From: Symbioplanes lichenis
Lineage (GTDB): Bacteria > Actinomycetota > Actinomycetes > Mycobacteriales > Micromonosporaceae
Direction of reading: 5' to 3'
NCBI RefSeq assembly: GCF_030709675.1
Contig: NZ_JAUZQD010000018.1
Span: 1-64,000 of the forward strand
DNA: 64,000 nt
The position numbers and the translations under genes are program-made. Shown here in pieces: positions 1 through 7,189 of the stretch. Within the stretch, counting starts at the first letter, position 1. Each line of letters opens with the position of its first letter. The notes below the pieces were generated by a model, which saw only the letters and a program-made list of their open reading frames with translations, was not told the DNA's origin and made no database searches.

Positions 1-168
1 TCTTTGGAAAAGCGTCCCGGCAACATAATGTTGCCAAAGGAATTCTAGCTTCCGAAGAAGCCAGGGAATTACTAATTTGGCACTGGCTTATCAAGCACCC
101 TGTTGAGTTCTCAAAGAACAACCGCACACCGTTCGGAACTCCCAGTCAGGAGACCCGCTCGGGGCAAC
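1..168 (-). promoter_or_regulatory. 5' leader of a 16S rRNA (rrn) operon running out of the window
   Basis: Read on the minus strand, this stretch carries the TTCTTTGAGAACTCAACAG element (101-120) that actinobacterial rrn leaders and 16S-23S spacers share as a boxA-like antitermination/processing site. It is followed by small hairpins (stem at 48-52/57-61 with a CGAA loop; a 17-nt perfect palindrome at 19-35). No 16S 3' end lies upstream and two promoters do, so this is the leader before 16S rather than the spacer before 23S. The 16S gene itself should begin just left of position 1. Identification rests on recalled conserved leader sequence; no rRNA sequence is inside the window. Confidence 0.75.
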
Positions 169-174
169 CGCCCA

Positions 175-203
175 AACTTACCCGGTCGGCCCCGCAAGCG
201 CAA
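175..203 (-). promoter_or_regulatory. rrn promoter, proximal copy
   Basis: On the minus strand TTGCGC (203-198) is followed after exactly 17 nt by TAAGTT (180-175), predicting a transcript start near 168. The -10 region is preceded by GACCGGG, as in the second copy about 170 bp upstream. Identical -35 and spacing in two tandem copies before an rrn leader argue that both are real. Confidence 0.65.
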
Positions 204-342
204 GACCCAAGTTCTGCGCCGCACCGCCCGAGTTTTTCCGCGCCGAAGCCACCCTCACCGGGTGGATCGTGTCGGATGGTTTCGCAGGCCGCTCGGAGAT
301 CACTCGGTGATCCATCCGCTCGGTTCCCCGCGAACCCGGTAA

Positions 343-371
343 ACCTTACCCGGTCGTTCTCGTCGGCGCAA
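343..371 (-). promoter_or_regulatory. rrn promoter, distal copy
   Basis: TTGCGC (371-366), a 17-nt spacer and TAAGGT (348-343) on the minus strand. The segment GACCGGGTAAG just before and into the -10 is shared with the proximal copy. Tandem promoters are usual for rrn operons. The rest of 372-587 shows no convincing gene or further promoter of this form. Confidence 0.65.
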
Positions 372-587
372 ATCGTTTTCCGCTTCGCGTCAACCTCGCC
401 CGGTGCCCCGCAGCGTAACGCTGCGGGAAGCCTGCCTCCGGCGACTCGGCAGATCGGCGACTTTCGTCCCCGTTCCTCCCGGTTCCCCGTGGGCAGAGAG
501 AAAGTTACGTGGTCCCCCACCCGAAACGCAAATCGACACCCGTCCCGGTAACACGCGGGAGTCCCGCGGCGTGCCAGAGTGGCAGGC

Positions 588-803
588 ATGGCCGTTGACC
601 ACACGCACGCCGCGGATGCGTTCTTCGACCAGCTGATGCCGCTGTCTCAGCTGGTCATCGGCATCTTGGTGCTGGTCGCCGTCGTGGTCTCGGTGGTCCG
701 CCTGGCCCAGCGCGGCCCGTCCCGGATGGGCGGCGCCATGCTTCTGGCCGCCGGCGCTGTGGTGTGCGTCGCTGTCGTCAGCTACCTGGTGCAGACCTAC
801 TGA
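588..803 (+). CDS. Small two-helix membrane protein, function unknown
   Basis: A 71-residue protein (74 if the in-frame GTG nine bases upstream is used). After a polar His/Asp-containing start it has two hydrophobic helices, roughly residues 17-37 and 48-68, separated by a short basic loop (RLAQRGPSR), and ends almost immediately after the second helix. No family is recognised. Codon usage has the high third-position G+C of the neighbours, which supports a real gene. No clear ribosome binding site is seen. The last codons and the stop lie inside the first unit of a 34-bp tandem repeat that continues downstream. Confidence 0.5.
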   Translation: MAVDHTHAADAFFDQLMPLSQLVIGILVLVAVVVSVVRLAQRGPSRMGGAMLLAAGAVVCVAVVSYLVQTY

Positions 804-892
804 GCAGGCCAGGTCACACAAGAAGCAGACCTACCGAGCGGGCCAGGCCATACAAGAAGCAGACCTACCGAGCGGGCCAGGTCACACAAGAA
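791..892. repeat. 34-bp tandem repeat, three copies, starting at a gene's stop codon
   Basis: Three 34-bp units (791-824, 825-858, 859-892) followed by the first four bases of a fourth. Unit 1 includes the last codons and TGA stop of the small membrane protein gene. In units 2 and 3 the stop is CGA and only a few other bases differ. It fills the gap between this gene and the convergent C-N hydrolase gene. Confidence 0.9.
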
Positions 893-925
893 GCAGCGCG
901 GGAAGACGGGAACGACCGACAACCA

Positions 926-1720
926 CTAGAGCCGCCGGTTCGCCAAACTCGGCACAGTCGTCCGGATCTCCGCGACCCGCCCCAGATCAAGATCCGCGGT
1001 GACCACCCCCACGACATCCGGGGCCTGGGCGACCACCGTCCCCCACGGATCAATGATCATGCTGCGCCCGAAACACGTACGCCCGGGCTCGTGATCTCCG
1101 ATCTGCCCGGCCGCCACCACGTAGCACTGGTTCTCGATCGCTCGCGCCCGCAGCAGCACCTCCCAATGATCCCGGCCGGTGTGCAGCATGAAGGCGGCCG
1201 GCACCACGAACACCTGGGCGCCGGCGACGGCCAGCTGCCGGTAGAGCTCCGGAAACCGCAGGTCGTAGCAGATCGACATGCCGACCGGCACCCCGTCCAC
1301 CGCGGCGACGACCGTCGAGTCACCCGGCGCTACGGTGCGGGACTCCTGGTAGGAGACGCGCCCGGGGATCTCCACGTCGTACAGGTGGATCTTGCGGTAG
1401 GTCGCCACCAGCTCGCCCGCCGGACTGAACACCAGGGACGTGTTCCAGGTGCGCGACGGGTCGGGGCCGGCCTCGTGGAAGGAGCCCGCGTGCACCCAGA
1501 TGCCGAGCTCCCGGGCCGCGTCCGCGAAGAAGGCAGCGAACTCCCCGTCGACCGGCTCCGGCTTCGGTGCGCCGGCGCCCGGGCCGAGATAGTCGACATA
1601 TTCGGGCAGGACGGCGAGGGTTGCCCCGGCCGCGGCGGCCCGGCCCAGGAGATCCCGGGCCATGGCGAGATTGCTCGTACGGTCCTCGCGGGCATTCAGC
1701 TGACACACCGCAACACGCAT
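926..1720 (-). CDS. Carbon-nitrogen hydrolase (nitrilase superfamily, Nit/omega-amidase-like)
   Basis: A 264-residue cytosolic amidohydrolase of the nitrilase superfamily, which hydrolyses amides or deaminated thiol metabolites through a Glu-Lys-Cys triad. All three are visible: Glu40 in LPEY, Lys110 in YRKIHLYD and Cys151 in ICYDLRFPE. The last motif is typical of the Nit1/Nit2 branch, whose members act as omega-amidase or deaminated-glutathione amidase. Mycothiol-producing actinobacteria lack glutathione, so the true substrate here is uncertain. Length matches the family. It lies downstream of clpX on the same strand, separated by a clpX terminator-like hairpin, so it may have its own promoter. 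Confidence 0.85.
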   Translation of the reverse strand: MRVAVCQLNAREDRTSNLAMARDLLGRAAAAGATLAVLPEYVDYLGPGAGAPKPEPVDGEFAAFFADAARELGIWVHAGSFHEAGPDPSRTWNTSLVFSPAGELVATYRKIHLYDVEIPGRVSYQESRTVAPGDSTVVAAVDGVPVGMSICYDLRFPELYRQLAVAGAQVFVVPAAFMLHTGRDHWEVLLRARAIENQCYVVAAGQIGDHEPGRTCFGRSMIIDPWGTVVAQAPDVVGVVTADLDLGRVAEIRTTVPSLANRRL

Positions 1721-1757
1721 GAGGCCACCCTACGACCGCGCAGGGGCCCGGAAACAG

Positions 1758-1792
1758 CACCACCGCCACGCGCGGACGCACGGGCGGTGGTG
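1758..1792 (-). terminator. Hairpin after clpX
   Basis: Perfect 10-bp stem (CACCACCGCC / GGCGGTGGTG) with a 15-nt loop, directly after the clpX stop. There is no T-run, as is common for high-G+C actinomycete terminators. Confidence 0.5.
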
Positions 1793-1809
1793 TCAGGGCA
1801 GAGGACGGC

Positions 1810-3102
1810 TCAGGCCGACTTCTCCTCGCGCTCGCGCCGGGGGCGCCGGCCGCCGAACTCGCGGGGCACGATCGTCGGGATGACGTTCTCCACGACAACC
1901 TCGCGGGTGATGACGACCCGGGCGGCGTCGGGGTTGCTGGGCACCTCGAACATCACGTTCTGGAGGACCTCCTCCATGATCGCGCGCAGGCCGCGGGCGC
2001 CGGTGCCCCGGAGCATGGCCTGGTCGGCGATCGCCTCGAGGGCGCCCTCGTCGAACTCCAGCTCCACACCGTCGAGCTCGAAGAGCCGCTGGTACTGCTT
2101 CACGTACGCGTTCCGCGGCTCGGTCAGGATCTTGATGAGCGCCTCGCGGTCGAGGTTGCGCACCGTGGTGATCACCGGGAGCCGGCCGATGAACTCGGGG
2201 ATCAGCCCGAATTTCAGCATGTCCTCCGGCATGACCTTGCTGAAGATGTCGTCGGTGTTGCGCTCCGAGACCGAGCGGAGGTGGGCACCGAAGCCGACGC
2301 CGCTCTTGCCGACGCGCGACTCGATGATCCGGTCCAGCCCCGCGAAGGCACCGCCGACGATGAACAGCACGTTGGTGGTGTCGATCTGGATGAACTCCTG
2401 GTGGGGGTGCTTGCGTCCACCCTGCGGCGGGACGTTGGCGACCGTACCCTCCAGGATCTTCAGCAGGGCCTGCTGCACGCCCTCGCCGGAGACGTCCCGG
2501 GTGATCGACGGGTTCTCGCTCTTGCGGGCGATCTTGTCGACCTCGTCGATGTAGATGATGCCCTGCTCGGCCCGCTTCACGTCGTAGTCCGCGGCCTGGA
2601 TGAGCTTCAGCAGGATGTTCTCGACGTCCTCACCGACATAGCCGGCCTCGGTCAGCGCCGTGGCGTCCGCGATGGCGAAGGGAACGTTGAGCATCCGGGC
2701 GAGCGTCTGCGCCAGGTGCGTCTTGCCGCAGCCCGTGGGGCCGATGAGCATGATGTTGGACTTGGCCACCTCGACGTCGCTGCCCGCGCCGGGCGCGCCG
2801 TTCGACTCGGCCTGGATCCGCTTGTAGTGGTTGTAGACGGCGACGGAGAGAGCCTTCTTGGCGTTCTCCTGCCCCACCACGTAGTTGTCCAGGAACTGGC
2901 AGATCTCCATCGGCTTGGGAAGCTCTTCCCACTTCACCTCGCCGGTCTCGGCCAGCTCCTCCTCGATGATCTCGTTGCAGAGGTCGATGCACTCGTCGCA
3001 GATGTAGACCCCGGGGCCCGCGATGAGCTTCTTGACCTGCTTCTGCGACTTTCCGCAGAACGAGCACTTCAGTAGGTCGCCACCGTCGCCGATCCGTGCC
3101 AC
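1810..3102 (-). CDS. clpX: ATP-dependent Clp protease ATP-binding subunit ClpX
   Basis: A 430-residue AAA+ unfoldase that feeds tagged proteins to the ClpP1P2 peptidase. The N-terminal zinc-binding domain shows Cys13, Cys16, Cys35 and Cys38. The AAA+ module has Walker A GPTGCGKT (121-128), pore loop GYVG (154-157), Walker B IIYIDE (182-187), an RKH loop (GGRKHPHQ) and the sensor-2 GARGLR motif. The GTG start is set by AGGGAG seven bases upstream and the zinc-finger N-terminus. It lies 400 bp downstream of clpP2 in the same direction. That gap holds a hairpin and a possible promoter, so clpX may be transcribed both separately and by read-through. Confidence 0.98.
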   Translation of the reverse strand: MARIGDGGDLLKCSFCGKSQKQVKKLIAGPGVYICDECIDLCNEIIEEELAETGEVKWEELPKPMEICQFLDNYVVGQENAKKALSVAVYNHYKRIQAESNGAPGAGSDVEVAKSNIMLIGPTGCGKTHLAQTLARMLNVPFAIADATALTEAGYVGEDVENILLKLIQAADYDVKRAEQGIIYIDEVDKIARKSENPSITRDVSGEGVQQALLKILEGTVANVPPQGGRKHPHQEFIQIDTTNVLFIVGGAFAGLDRIIESRVGKSGVGFGAHLRSVSERNTDDIFSKVMPEDMLKFGLIPEFIGRLPVITTVRNLDREALIKILTEPRNAYVKQYQRLFELDGVELEFDEGALEAIADQAMLRGTGARGLRAIMEEVLQNVMFEVPSNPDAARVVITREVVVENVIPTIVPREFGGRRPRREREEKSA

Positions 3103-3501
3103 CTACATACTCCCTGCGCTCATAGGCCGGCTCGCACCGGCCCCCGGCCTGAGGACGATCTTCCTCGTTGCCACATCATCGTCTTGCCCAGTTCATCGTC
3201 TGCCGACGTGCGTTACTGAGGTTGCCGACTCGACGTTACCCGCAAAAGGGCTGTTCTCCGACCCCCCAAAACGGGCGTGTCAGGGGCCAGTCAGTCTAGC
3301 TTGCGCCGTGGAGGGCTTCACAGCGCCCGCACTTGCTCCCACTGGACCAGAACACGGCTCCGGCCGGCGAGCGGTTCAACGGATCGGCGCCCTTCACCCG
3401 CGGCGGGCGTCCGCCACACCGTACCCCCGGAACGCCGACGGTGCCCGGACCGGAGCCCGGGCACCCGACGGACGACCAGCGGCGGCTGCCGCGAGCCTGG
3501 G
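3103..3501. other. Intergenic region clpP2-clpX
   Basis: No gene is supported; frames here lack start sites and codon bias. It holds the clpP2 hairpin at its right end and, on the minus strand, a weak promoter candidate GTGAAG (3321-3316)-17 nt-TAGACT (3298-3293). If used, that would give clpX a leader of about 185 nt. No ClgR-type box is seen here. Confidence 0.5.
3441..3464 (-). terminator. Hairpin after clpP2
   Basis: Inverted repeat GTGCCCGG / CCGGGCAC with an 8-nt loop, 38 bp after the clpP2 stop. No T-run; it may attenuate read-through into clpX. Confidence 0.4.
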
Positions 3502-4164
3502 TCAGCTGCCGACGCCGGCGGCCTGCAGGCTCTTCTTGCGGGTCGCGAGGACCGTGTCGACGATGCCGTAGTCCTTGGCCTCGGACGCCGTCATGATCTT
3601 GTCGCGGTCGATGTCCTTGCGGACCTTCTCGATGGCCTGACCGGTGTGCTTGGCGGTCAGCTCCTCGAGCTGGGTGCGCATGCGCAGGATCTCGCGGGCC
3701 TGGATCTCGATGTCCGAGCCCTGACCGTAGCCGCCCTCGGTGGCCGGCTGGTGGATGATGATCCGCGAGTGCGGGAGCGCCATGCGCTTGCCCGCCGTGC
3801 CGCCGGCCAGCAGGACCGCCGCCGCGCTGGCCGCCTGGCCCAGGCAGACCGTGCTGATGTCGGGGCGGATGTACTGCATGGTGTCGTAGATCGCCGTCAT
3901 GGCCGTGAACGAGCCACCGGGCGAGTTGATGTACATGATGATGTCACGGTCCGGGTCGGCGCTCTCCAGCGTCAGCAGCTGGGCCATCACGTCGTTGGCC
4001 GACGCGTCGTCCACCTGCACGCCGAGGAAGATGATCCGGTCCTCGAACATCTTGTTGTACGGGTTCGACTCCTTCACGCCGTACGACGTGCGCTCGACGA
4101 ACGAGGGCAGGACGTAGCGGTTGTGCACCGGTGCGAACCCGGGAGGCATCGTCAGGTCAGTCAT
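3502..4164 (-). CDS. clpP2: ATP-dependent Clp protease proteolytic subunit ClpP2
   Basis: A 220-residue serine peptidase that forms one heptameric ring of the mixed ClpP1P2 barrel known from actinobacteria. Visible are SPGGS (81-85), nucleophile Ser113 in GQAASAAA and His138 in IIIHQP. The family Asp lies in the C-terminal DRDK segment. The N-terminus is longer than in ClpP1, as usual for the second paralogue. The start is set by GAGGAGCTG just upstream. Only 11 bp separate it from the clpP1 stop, so the two form one transcription unit. Confidence 0.96.
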   Translation of the reverse strand: MTDLTMPPGFAPVHNRYVLPSFVERTSYGVKESNPYNKMFEDRIIFLGVQVDDASANDVMAQLLTLESADPDRDIIMYINSPGGSFTAMTAIYDTMQYIRPDISTVCLGQAASAAAVLLAGGTAGKRMALPHSRIIIHQPATEGGYGQGSDIEIQAREILRMRTQLEELTAKHTGQAIEKVRKDIDRDKIMTASEAKDYGIVDTVLATRKKSLQAAGVGS

Positions 4165-4175
4165 AATTCAGCTCC

Positions 4176-4805
4176 TCAGTTCAGCGTTCCGGCGCCCTCG
4201 GGGACCTGCGTCGCCCCGGTGATCACCTTGTCGATGAAGCCGTAGTCCCTGGCCTCCTGCGCCGTGAACCAGCGGTCCCGGTCGGAGTCGGCTTCGATGG
4301 TGGCCTGATCCTGGCCGGTGTGGTGGGCCACCCGCTCCTGGAACATGCGCTTGGTGTAAAGCATCTGCTCCGCCTGGATGGCGATGTCGGCGGCGGTGCC
4401 ACCCACGCCCCCGGACGGCTGGTGCATCATGATCCGCGCGTGCGGGAGGGCGTAGCGCTTGCCCGCCGTGCCGGCGCAGAGCAGCAGCTGGCCCATCGAC
4501 GCCGCCATGCCCATCGCGACGGTGGAGACGTCGTTGTCGATGAACTGCATGGTGTCGTAGATCGCCATGCCGGAGTAGACGGAACCACCCGGCGAGTTGA
4601 TCCAGAGGTTGATGTCGCGCTCCGGGTCCTCCGCGGAGAGCAGCAGCAGCTGGGCGCAGATGCGGTTGGCAACCTGATCGGTCACCTCACTGCCGAGGAA
4701 GATGATCCGCTCGCGCAGCAGGCGGTTGTAGACCGAGTCGTCCAGGTTGCCACTGAGGGAGTCACCACGCAGCGTGGGACTCGCAGGGATGTGCAGATCG
4801 GTCAT
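4176..4805 (-). CDS. clpP1: ATP-dependent Clp protease proteolytic subunit ClpP1
   Basis: A 209-residue Clp peptidase, the first gene of the clpP1-clpP2 operon. It has SPGGS (71-75), nucleophile Ser103 in GMAASMGQ and His128 in MMHQP, with the catalytic Asp expected in the SDRDRWF segment. In actinobacteria ClpP1 and ClpP2 rings combine with ClpX or ClpC1 ATPases to make the essential housekeeping protease. Regulation is readable: a ClgR-type palindrome lies about 110 bp upstream of the start. Confidence 0.96.
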   Translation of the reverse strand: MTDLHIPASPTLRGDSLSGNLDDSVYNRLLRERIIFLGSEVTDQVANRICAQLLLLSAEDPERDINLWINSPGGSVYSGMAIYDTMQFIDNDVSTVAMGMAASMGQLLLCAGTAGKRYALPHARIMMHQPSGGVGGTAADIAIQAEQMLYTKRMFQERVAHHTGQDQATIEADSDRDRWFTAQEARDYGFIDKVITGATQVPEGAGTLN

Positions 4806-4870
4806 GGCAGCCCTTCACAGCTGACTGTGTCGGCCGAGCTTCCGGCCGGCAGGTTGTCCGTCGTACGACC

Positions 4871-4876
4871 AACCTA
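4871..4876 (-). promoter_or_regulatory. Candidate clpP1P2 -10 hexamer
   Basis: TAGGTT on the minus strand, 66 bp upstream of the clpP1 start. The -35 region 17 nt away (AAGCTG) is poor, as expected for an activator-dependent promoter. The ClgR-type box is centred roughly 57 bp upstream of the implied transcript start. Confidence 0.4.
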
Positions 4877-4913
4877 ACCGGTCCTTTGCGCATCAGCTTC
4901 CCGCTCGGGCAGG

Positions 4914-4931
4914 TGTTCGCTGACAGCGCAC
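4914..4931. promoter_or_regulatory. ClgR-type activator box upstream of clpP1P2
   Basis: TGTTCGCTGACAGCGCAC matches the published Streptomyces form GTTCGC-N5-GCG. It matches the Corynebacterium ClgR consensus (WNNWCGCYNANRGCGWWS) at all but one position. ClgR activates clpP operons in actinobacteria, so the position upstream of clpP1 fits. The assignment uses recalled consensus sequences. Confidence 0.75.
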
Positions 4932-4961
4932 CAGGGGTCCGGCGCCGCCGCGGAAACGGCA

Positions 4962-4989
4962 GAGGCCGCCGCGTGGGAGCGGCGGCCTC
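4962..4989 (-). terminator. Hairpin after tig
   Basis: Perfect 11-bp stem GAGGCCGCCGC / GCGGCGGCCTC with a 6-nt loop, 12 bp beyond the tig stop. It separates tig from the clpP1 promoter region. Confidence 0.65.
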
Positions 4990-5000
4990 GGCGCGAAACC

Positions 5001-6347
5001 TCAGTGGTTGTGACCGGCGTGGTCGTCGCTCGCCTCGCGCAGGTCGTCGAGGGTGAGGACGGTGCCCTCGGTGTCCTTCATCTCGACCTGCTCCATGACG
5101 CTGGCCAGCGCCTTGCCCCGGCGCACGTCGCCGAAGACGGCCGTGGCCGCACCCGACTGCACGAGCTGGTCGTAGTACTGCTGGGGCTGCATCTGGGCCC
5201 GCTGCGCCCGGTGCACGATCTCGTGCCCGAACTCGTCGTCGCTGACCTGGATGTCGTCGCGGTCGGCGATCGTGTCCAGCAGCAGCTGGATCTTGACGCC
5301 CTCGGTGGCGGCCTCGGTCAGCTCGGTGTCGATCTGCTCCTCGGTCTTCTCCTCGGAGGCGAGGTAGTCCTCGAGGGTCGCGCCGATCCGCTCCAGCTGG
5401 TCGGTCATGGCCTGCTTGCGGCCCTCGACCTCGTCCTTGACGATGCCCTCGGGCGCGGGGATCTCGGCCGCCTCGACGAGCTGCTTGAGCGCCTCGTCGC
5501 GGGCCGCGTAGATCTGCTCGACCTTCTTGACCTTGCCGAGCCGCTCCTTGAGGTCGGCCTTCAGCTCGTCGAGGGTGTCGAACTCGCTCGCCATCTGCGC
5601 GAACTCGTCGTTGATCTCGGGGAGCTGCTTGTCCTTGACCGAACGGACCTTGACCTCGACCTCGGCGTCACGGCCGGCGAAGTCGCCGCCCACGAGCTGC
5701 GTGGTGAAGGTCGTCTCGGCGTCGGCGGACAGGCCGACCAGGACCTCGTCGAGGCCCGGGAGCAGCTGCTTGCTGCCGACCTCGTGCGAGATGTTGGTGG
5801 CCGAGCCGCCCGGCACCTCCTCGCCGTCGACCGTCGCGCGCAGGTCGAGCTGGACGTAGTCGCCCTCCTCGGCCGCCCGCTCCACGGTCTTCAGCGTGGC
5901 GAACCGCTCCCGCAGACCGTTGATCTGCTCGTCGATCTCGTTGTCGCCGATCTCGACGGCCGGCACCTCGACCTTGATCGCCGACAGGTCCGGGATGGCG
6001 ATCTCCGGGCGGACGTCGACCTCGGCCGTGAACTTCAGCGGCTCATTGTCGGCGAACTCGGTGATCTCCACCTCGGGCCGGCCCAGGGTCTTCACCTCGT
6101 GCTCACGAACCGCGGCCAGGATCTGCTGCGGGATCGCCTCCTGCACGGCCTCGTTGAGCACCGCGCCCCGGCCGACCCGCTGATCGATGACGGCCGACGG
6201 GATCTTGCCCTTGCGGAAGCCGGGGATCTGGATCTGAGAACCGATCTCGCGGTACGCCTTCTGCAGGCTGGGCTTCAGCTCGTCGAACGGCACCTCGATG
6301 GCCAGCCGCACCCGGGTCGGACTCAGAGTCTCGACGGTGCTCTTCAC
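5001..6347 (-). CDS. tig: Trigger factor, ribosome-associated chaperone
   Basis: A 448-residue chaperone and peptidyl-prolyl isomerase that binds nascent chains at the ribosome exit. The ribosome-docking signature GFRKGK is at residues 43-48. An FKBP-type PPIase domain follows (about 155-245), then the helical C-terminal substrate cradle, ending in a His-rich tail (DDHAGHNH). The frame stays open through the upstream tRNA-Pro gene, but the real start is the GTG preceded by AAGGAG at seven bases, which gives the normal KSTVETLSPTRV-like N-terminus. The order tig-clpP1-clpP2-clpX is the conserved bacterial arrangement. Confidence 0.97.
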   Translation of the reverse strand: MKSTVETLSPTRVRLAIEVPFDELKPSLQKAYREIGSQIQIPGFRKGKIPSAVIDQRVGRGAVLNEAVQEAIPQQILAAVREHEVKTLGRPEVEITEFADNEPLKFTAEVDVRPEIAIPDLSAIKVEVPAVEIGDNEIDEQINGLRERFATLKTVERAAEEGDYVQLDLRATVDGEEVPGGSATNISHEVGSKQLLPGLDEVLVGLSADAETTFTTQLVGGDFAGRDAEVEVKVRSVKDKQLPEINDEFAQMASEFDTLDELKADLKERLGKVKKVEQIYAARDEALKQLVEAAEIPAPEGIVKDEVEGRKQAMTDQLERIGATLEDYLASEEKTEEQIDTELTEAATEGVKIQLLLDTIADRDDIQVSDDEFGHEIVHRAQRAQMQPQQYYDQLVQSGAATAVFGDVRRGKALASVMEQVEMKDTEGTVLTLDDLREASDDHAGHNH

Positions 6348-6387
6348 AGGCGTACTCCTTGGATGGATCTCTTCGTATAGGTGAAAG

Positions 6388-6461
6388 TCGGGGTGGCGGG
6401 ATTTGAACCCACGGCCCCTCGCTCCCAAAGCGAGTGCGCTACCAAACTGCGCCACACCCCG
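6388..6461 (-). tRNA. tRNA-Pro (anticodon UGG)
   Basis: Full cloverleaf of 74 nt including discriminator A. The acceptor stem is CGGGGTG/CACCCCG, the D arm has GCGCAGTTTGGTAGCGC, the anticodon loop is TTTGGGA with anticodon TGG, and the T arm has GTTCAAATC. CCA is not encoded. Confidence 0.97.
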
Positions 6462-6603
6462 GAGGCCGCAGGCTAGTGTATGCGGTCGGCCGCGTGGCGT
6501 GTGCCTCGGCGTCGCCCGATGCGCCACGCGGGGGAACCGGTTCGCCAACCGCGCGAAGATTCAGTAGTCTGGCGGCGGCCCCGGACACACACGCCAGGGC
6601 CAC

Positions 6604-6674
6604 GCGGGCGTAGCTCAATGGTAGAGCCTCAGTCTTCCAAACTGATTACGCGAGTTCGATTCTCGTCGCCCGCT
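6604..6674 (+). tRNA. tRNA-Gly (anticodon UCC)
   Basis: 71-nt cloverleaf with acceptor stem GCGGGCG/CGCCCGC and discriminator T. The D arm is short (GCTCAATGGTAGAGC), the anticodon loop is CTTCCAA and the T loop TTCGATT. CCA is not encoded. It is followed directly by a strong terminator hairpin. Confidence 0.97.
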
Positions 6675-6682
6675 CGCAGGTG

Positions 6683-6721
6683 GCAGGCCCCTGTCCGCGG
6701 AGTGCGCGGACGGGGGCCTGC
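6683..6721 (+). terminator. Terminator of tRNA-Gly
   Basis: A 17-bp GC-rich stem (one G-T wobble) with a 5-nt loop, followed within four bases by TTTT. It stands nine bases after the tRNA, as a classical intrinsic terminator. Confidence 0.85.
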
Positions 6722-6734
6722 TCGCATTTTGCCG

Positions 6735-6911
6735 GGGGGCCGAGCCCCCCGCGCCCCCCACGGTGCGGTCGCTCACGGTTGGTGCGGCGAGACCCAGGGG
6801 CCGAGCCCCCGCGCCCCCACGGTGCGGTCACTCACGCTTGGTGCGGCGAGACCCAGAGGCCGAGCCCCCGCATCTCCACGGTGCGGTCACTCTCGGTGGG
6901 TGGGGCGAGAC
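6735..6911. repeat. About 60-bp tandem repeat, nearly three copies
   Basis: The unit runs GGGCCGAGCCCCC, a GCGCCCCCACGG-like segment, TGCGGTCACTC, then TGCGGCGAGACCC. It recurs at spacings of 61 and 59 bp, with the last copy more diverged. It follows the tRNA-Gly terminator. No coding function is supported. Confidence 0.8.
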
Positions 6912-7189
6912 CCTGTGGATTCCGACACCGATTTGAGTACGCGTTTCGGGGCCGGCGCCACGGGAGGGGCCGGGTGGTCCGGCCCCAGTGGGTTGGGTGC
7001 GGCCGGCGCGGGGAGACCCAGGCGAAAGCGGGCGCGGGTGAAAGCGGCCGCAAGCGGGCGCGGGTCGGCGCGGGTGAAAGCGGCCGCAAGCGGGCGCGGG
7101 CGCGGGTGAAAGCGGGCGCGGGTGGGCGCGGGCGCGGGTGGGCGCGGGTGGGCTGGGTTGAGTGGCTCCGCAGCCGGGCGGGCCGGGGG
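6912..7189. repeat. Low-complexity G-rich repeat region
   Basis: From about 7021 to 7160 the sequence is built from short reiterated pieces such as GCGGGCGCGGGTG and GAAAGCGGCCGCAA. This fills the gap downstream of the SDR gene's stop. All six frames translate to arginine/proline/alanine-rich low-complexity peptides, and no gene is supported in 6675-7189. Confidence 0.7.

Noticed and set aside
388..421. Third rrn promoter copy
   Set aside because: ACCGGGCGAGGTT resembles the -10 region of the two promoters, but the hexamer (CGAGGT) is poor and no TTGCGC lies 17 bp upstream.
103..551. Protein-coding frames in the rrn leader and promoter region
   Set aside because: They overlap the boxA-like element and both rrn promoters, and their translations are Arg/Pro-rich with no start signals.
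6348..6548. N-terminal extension of trigger factor through the tRNA-Pro gene
   Set aside because: The GTG at 6347 has a good AAGGAG and gives the normal N-terminus; the extension would overlap a complete tRNA gene.
6735..6911. CRISPR array
   Set aside because: The 60-bp units are contiguous with no unique spacers, and no cas gene is in the window.
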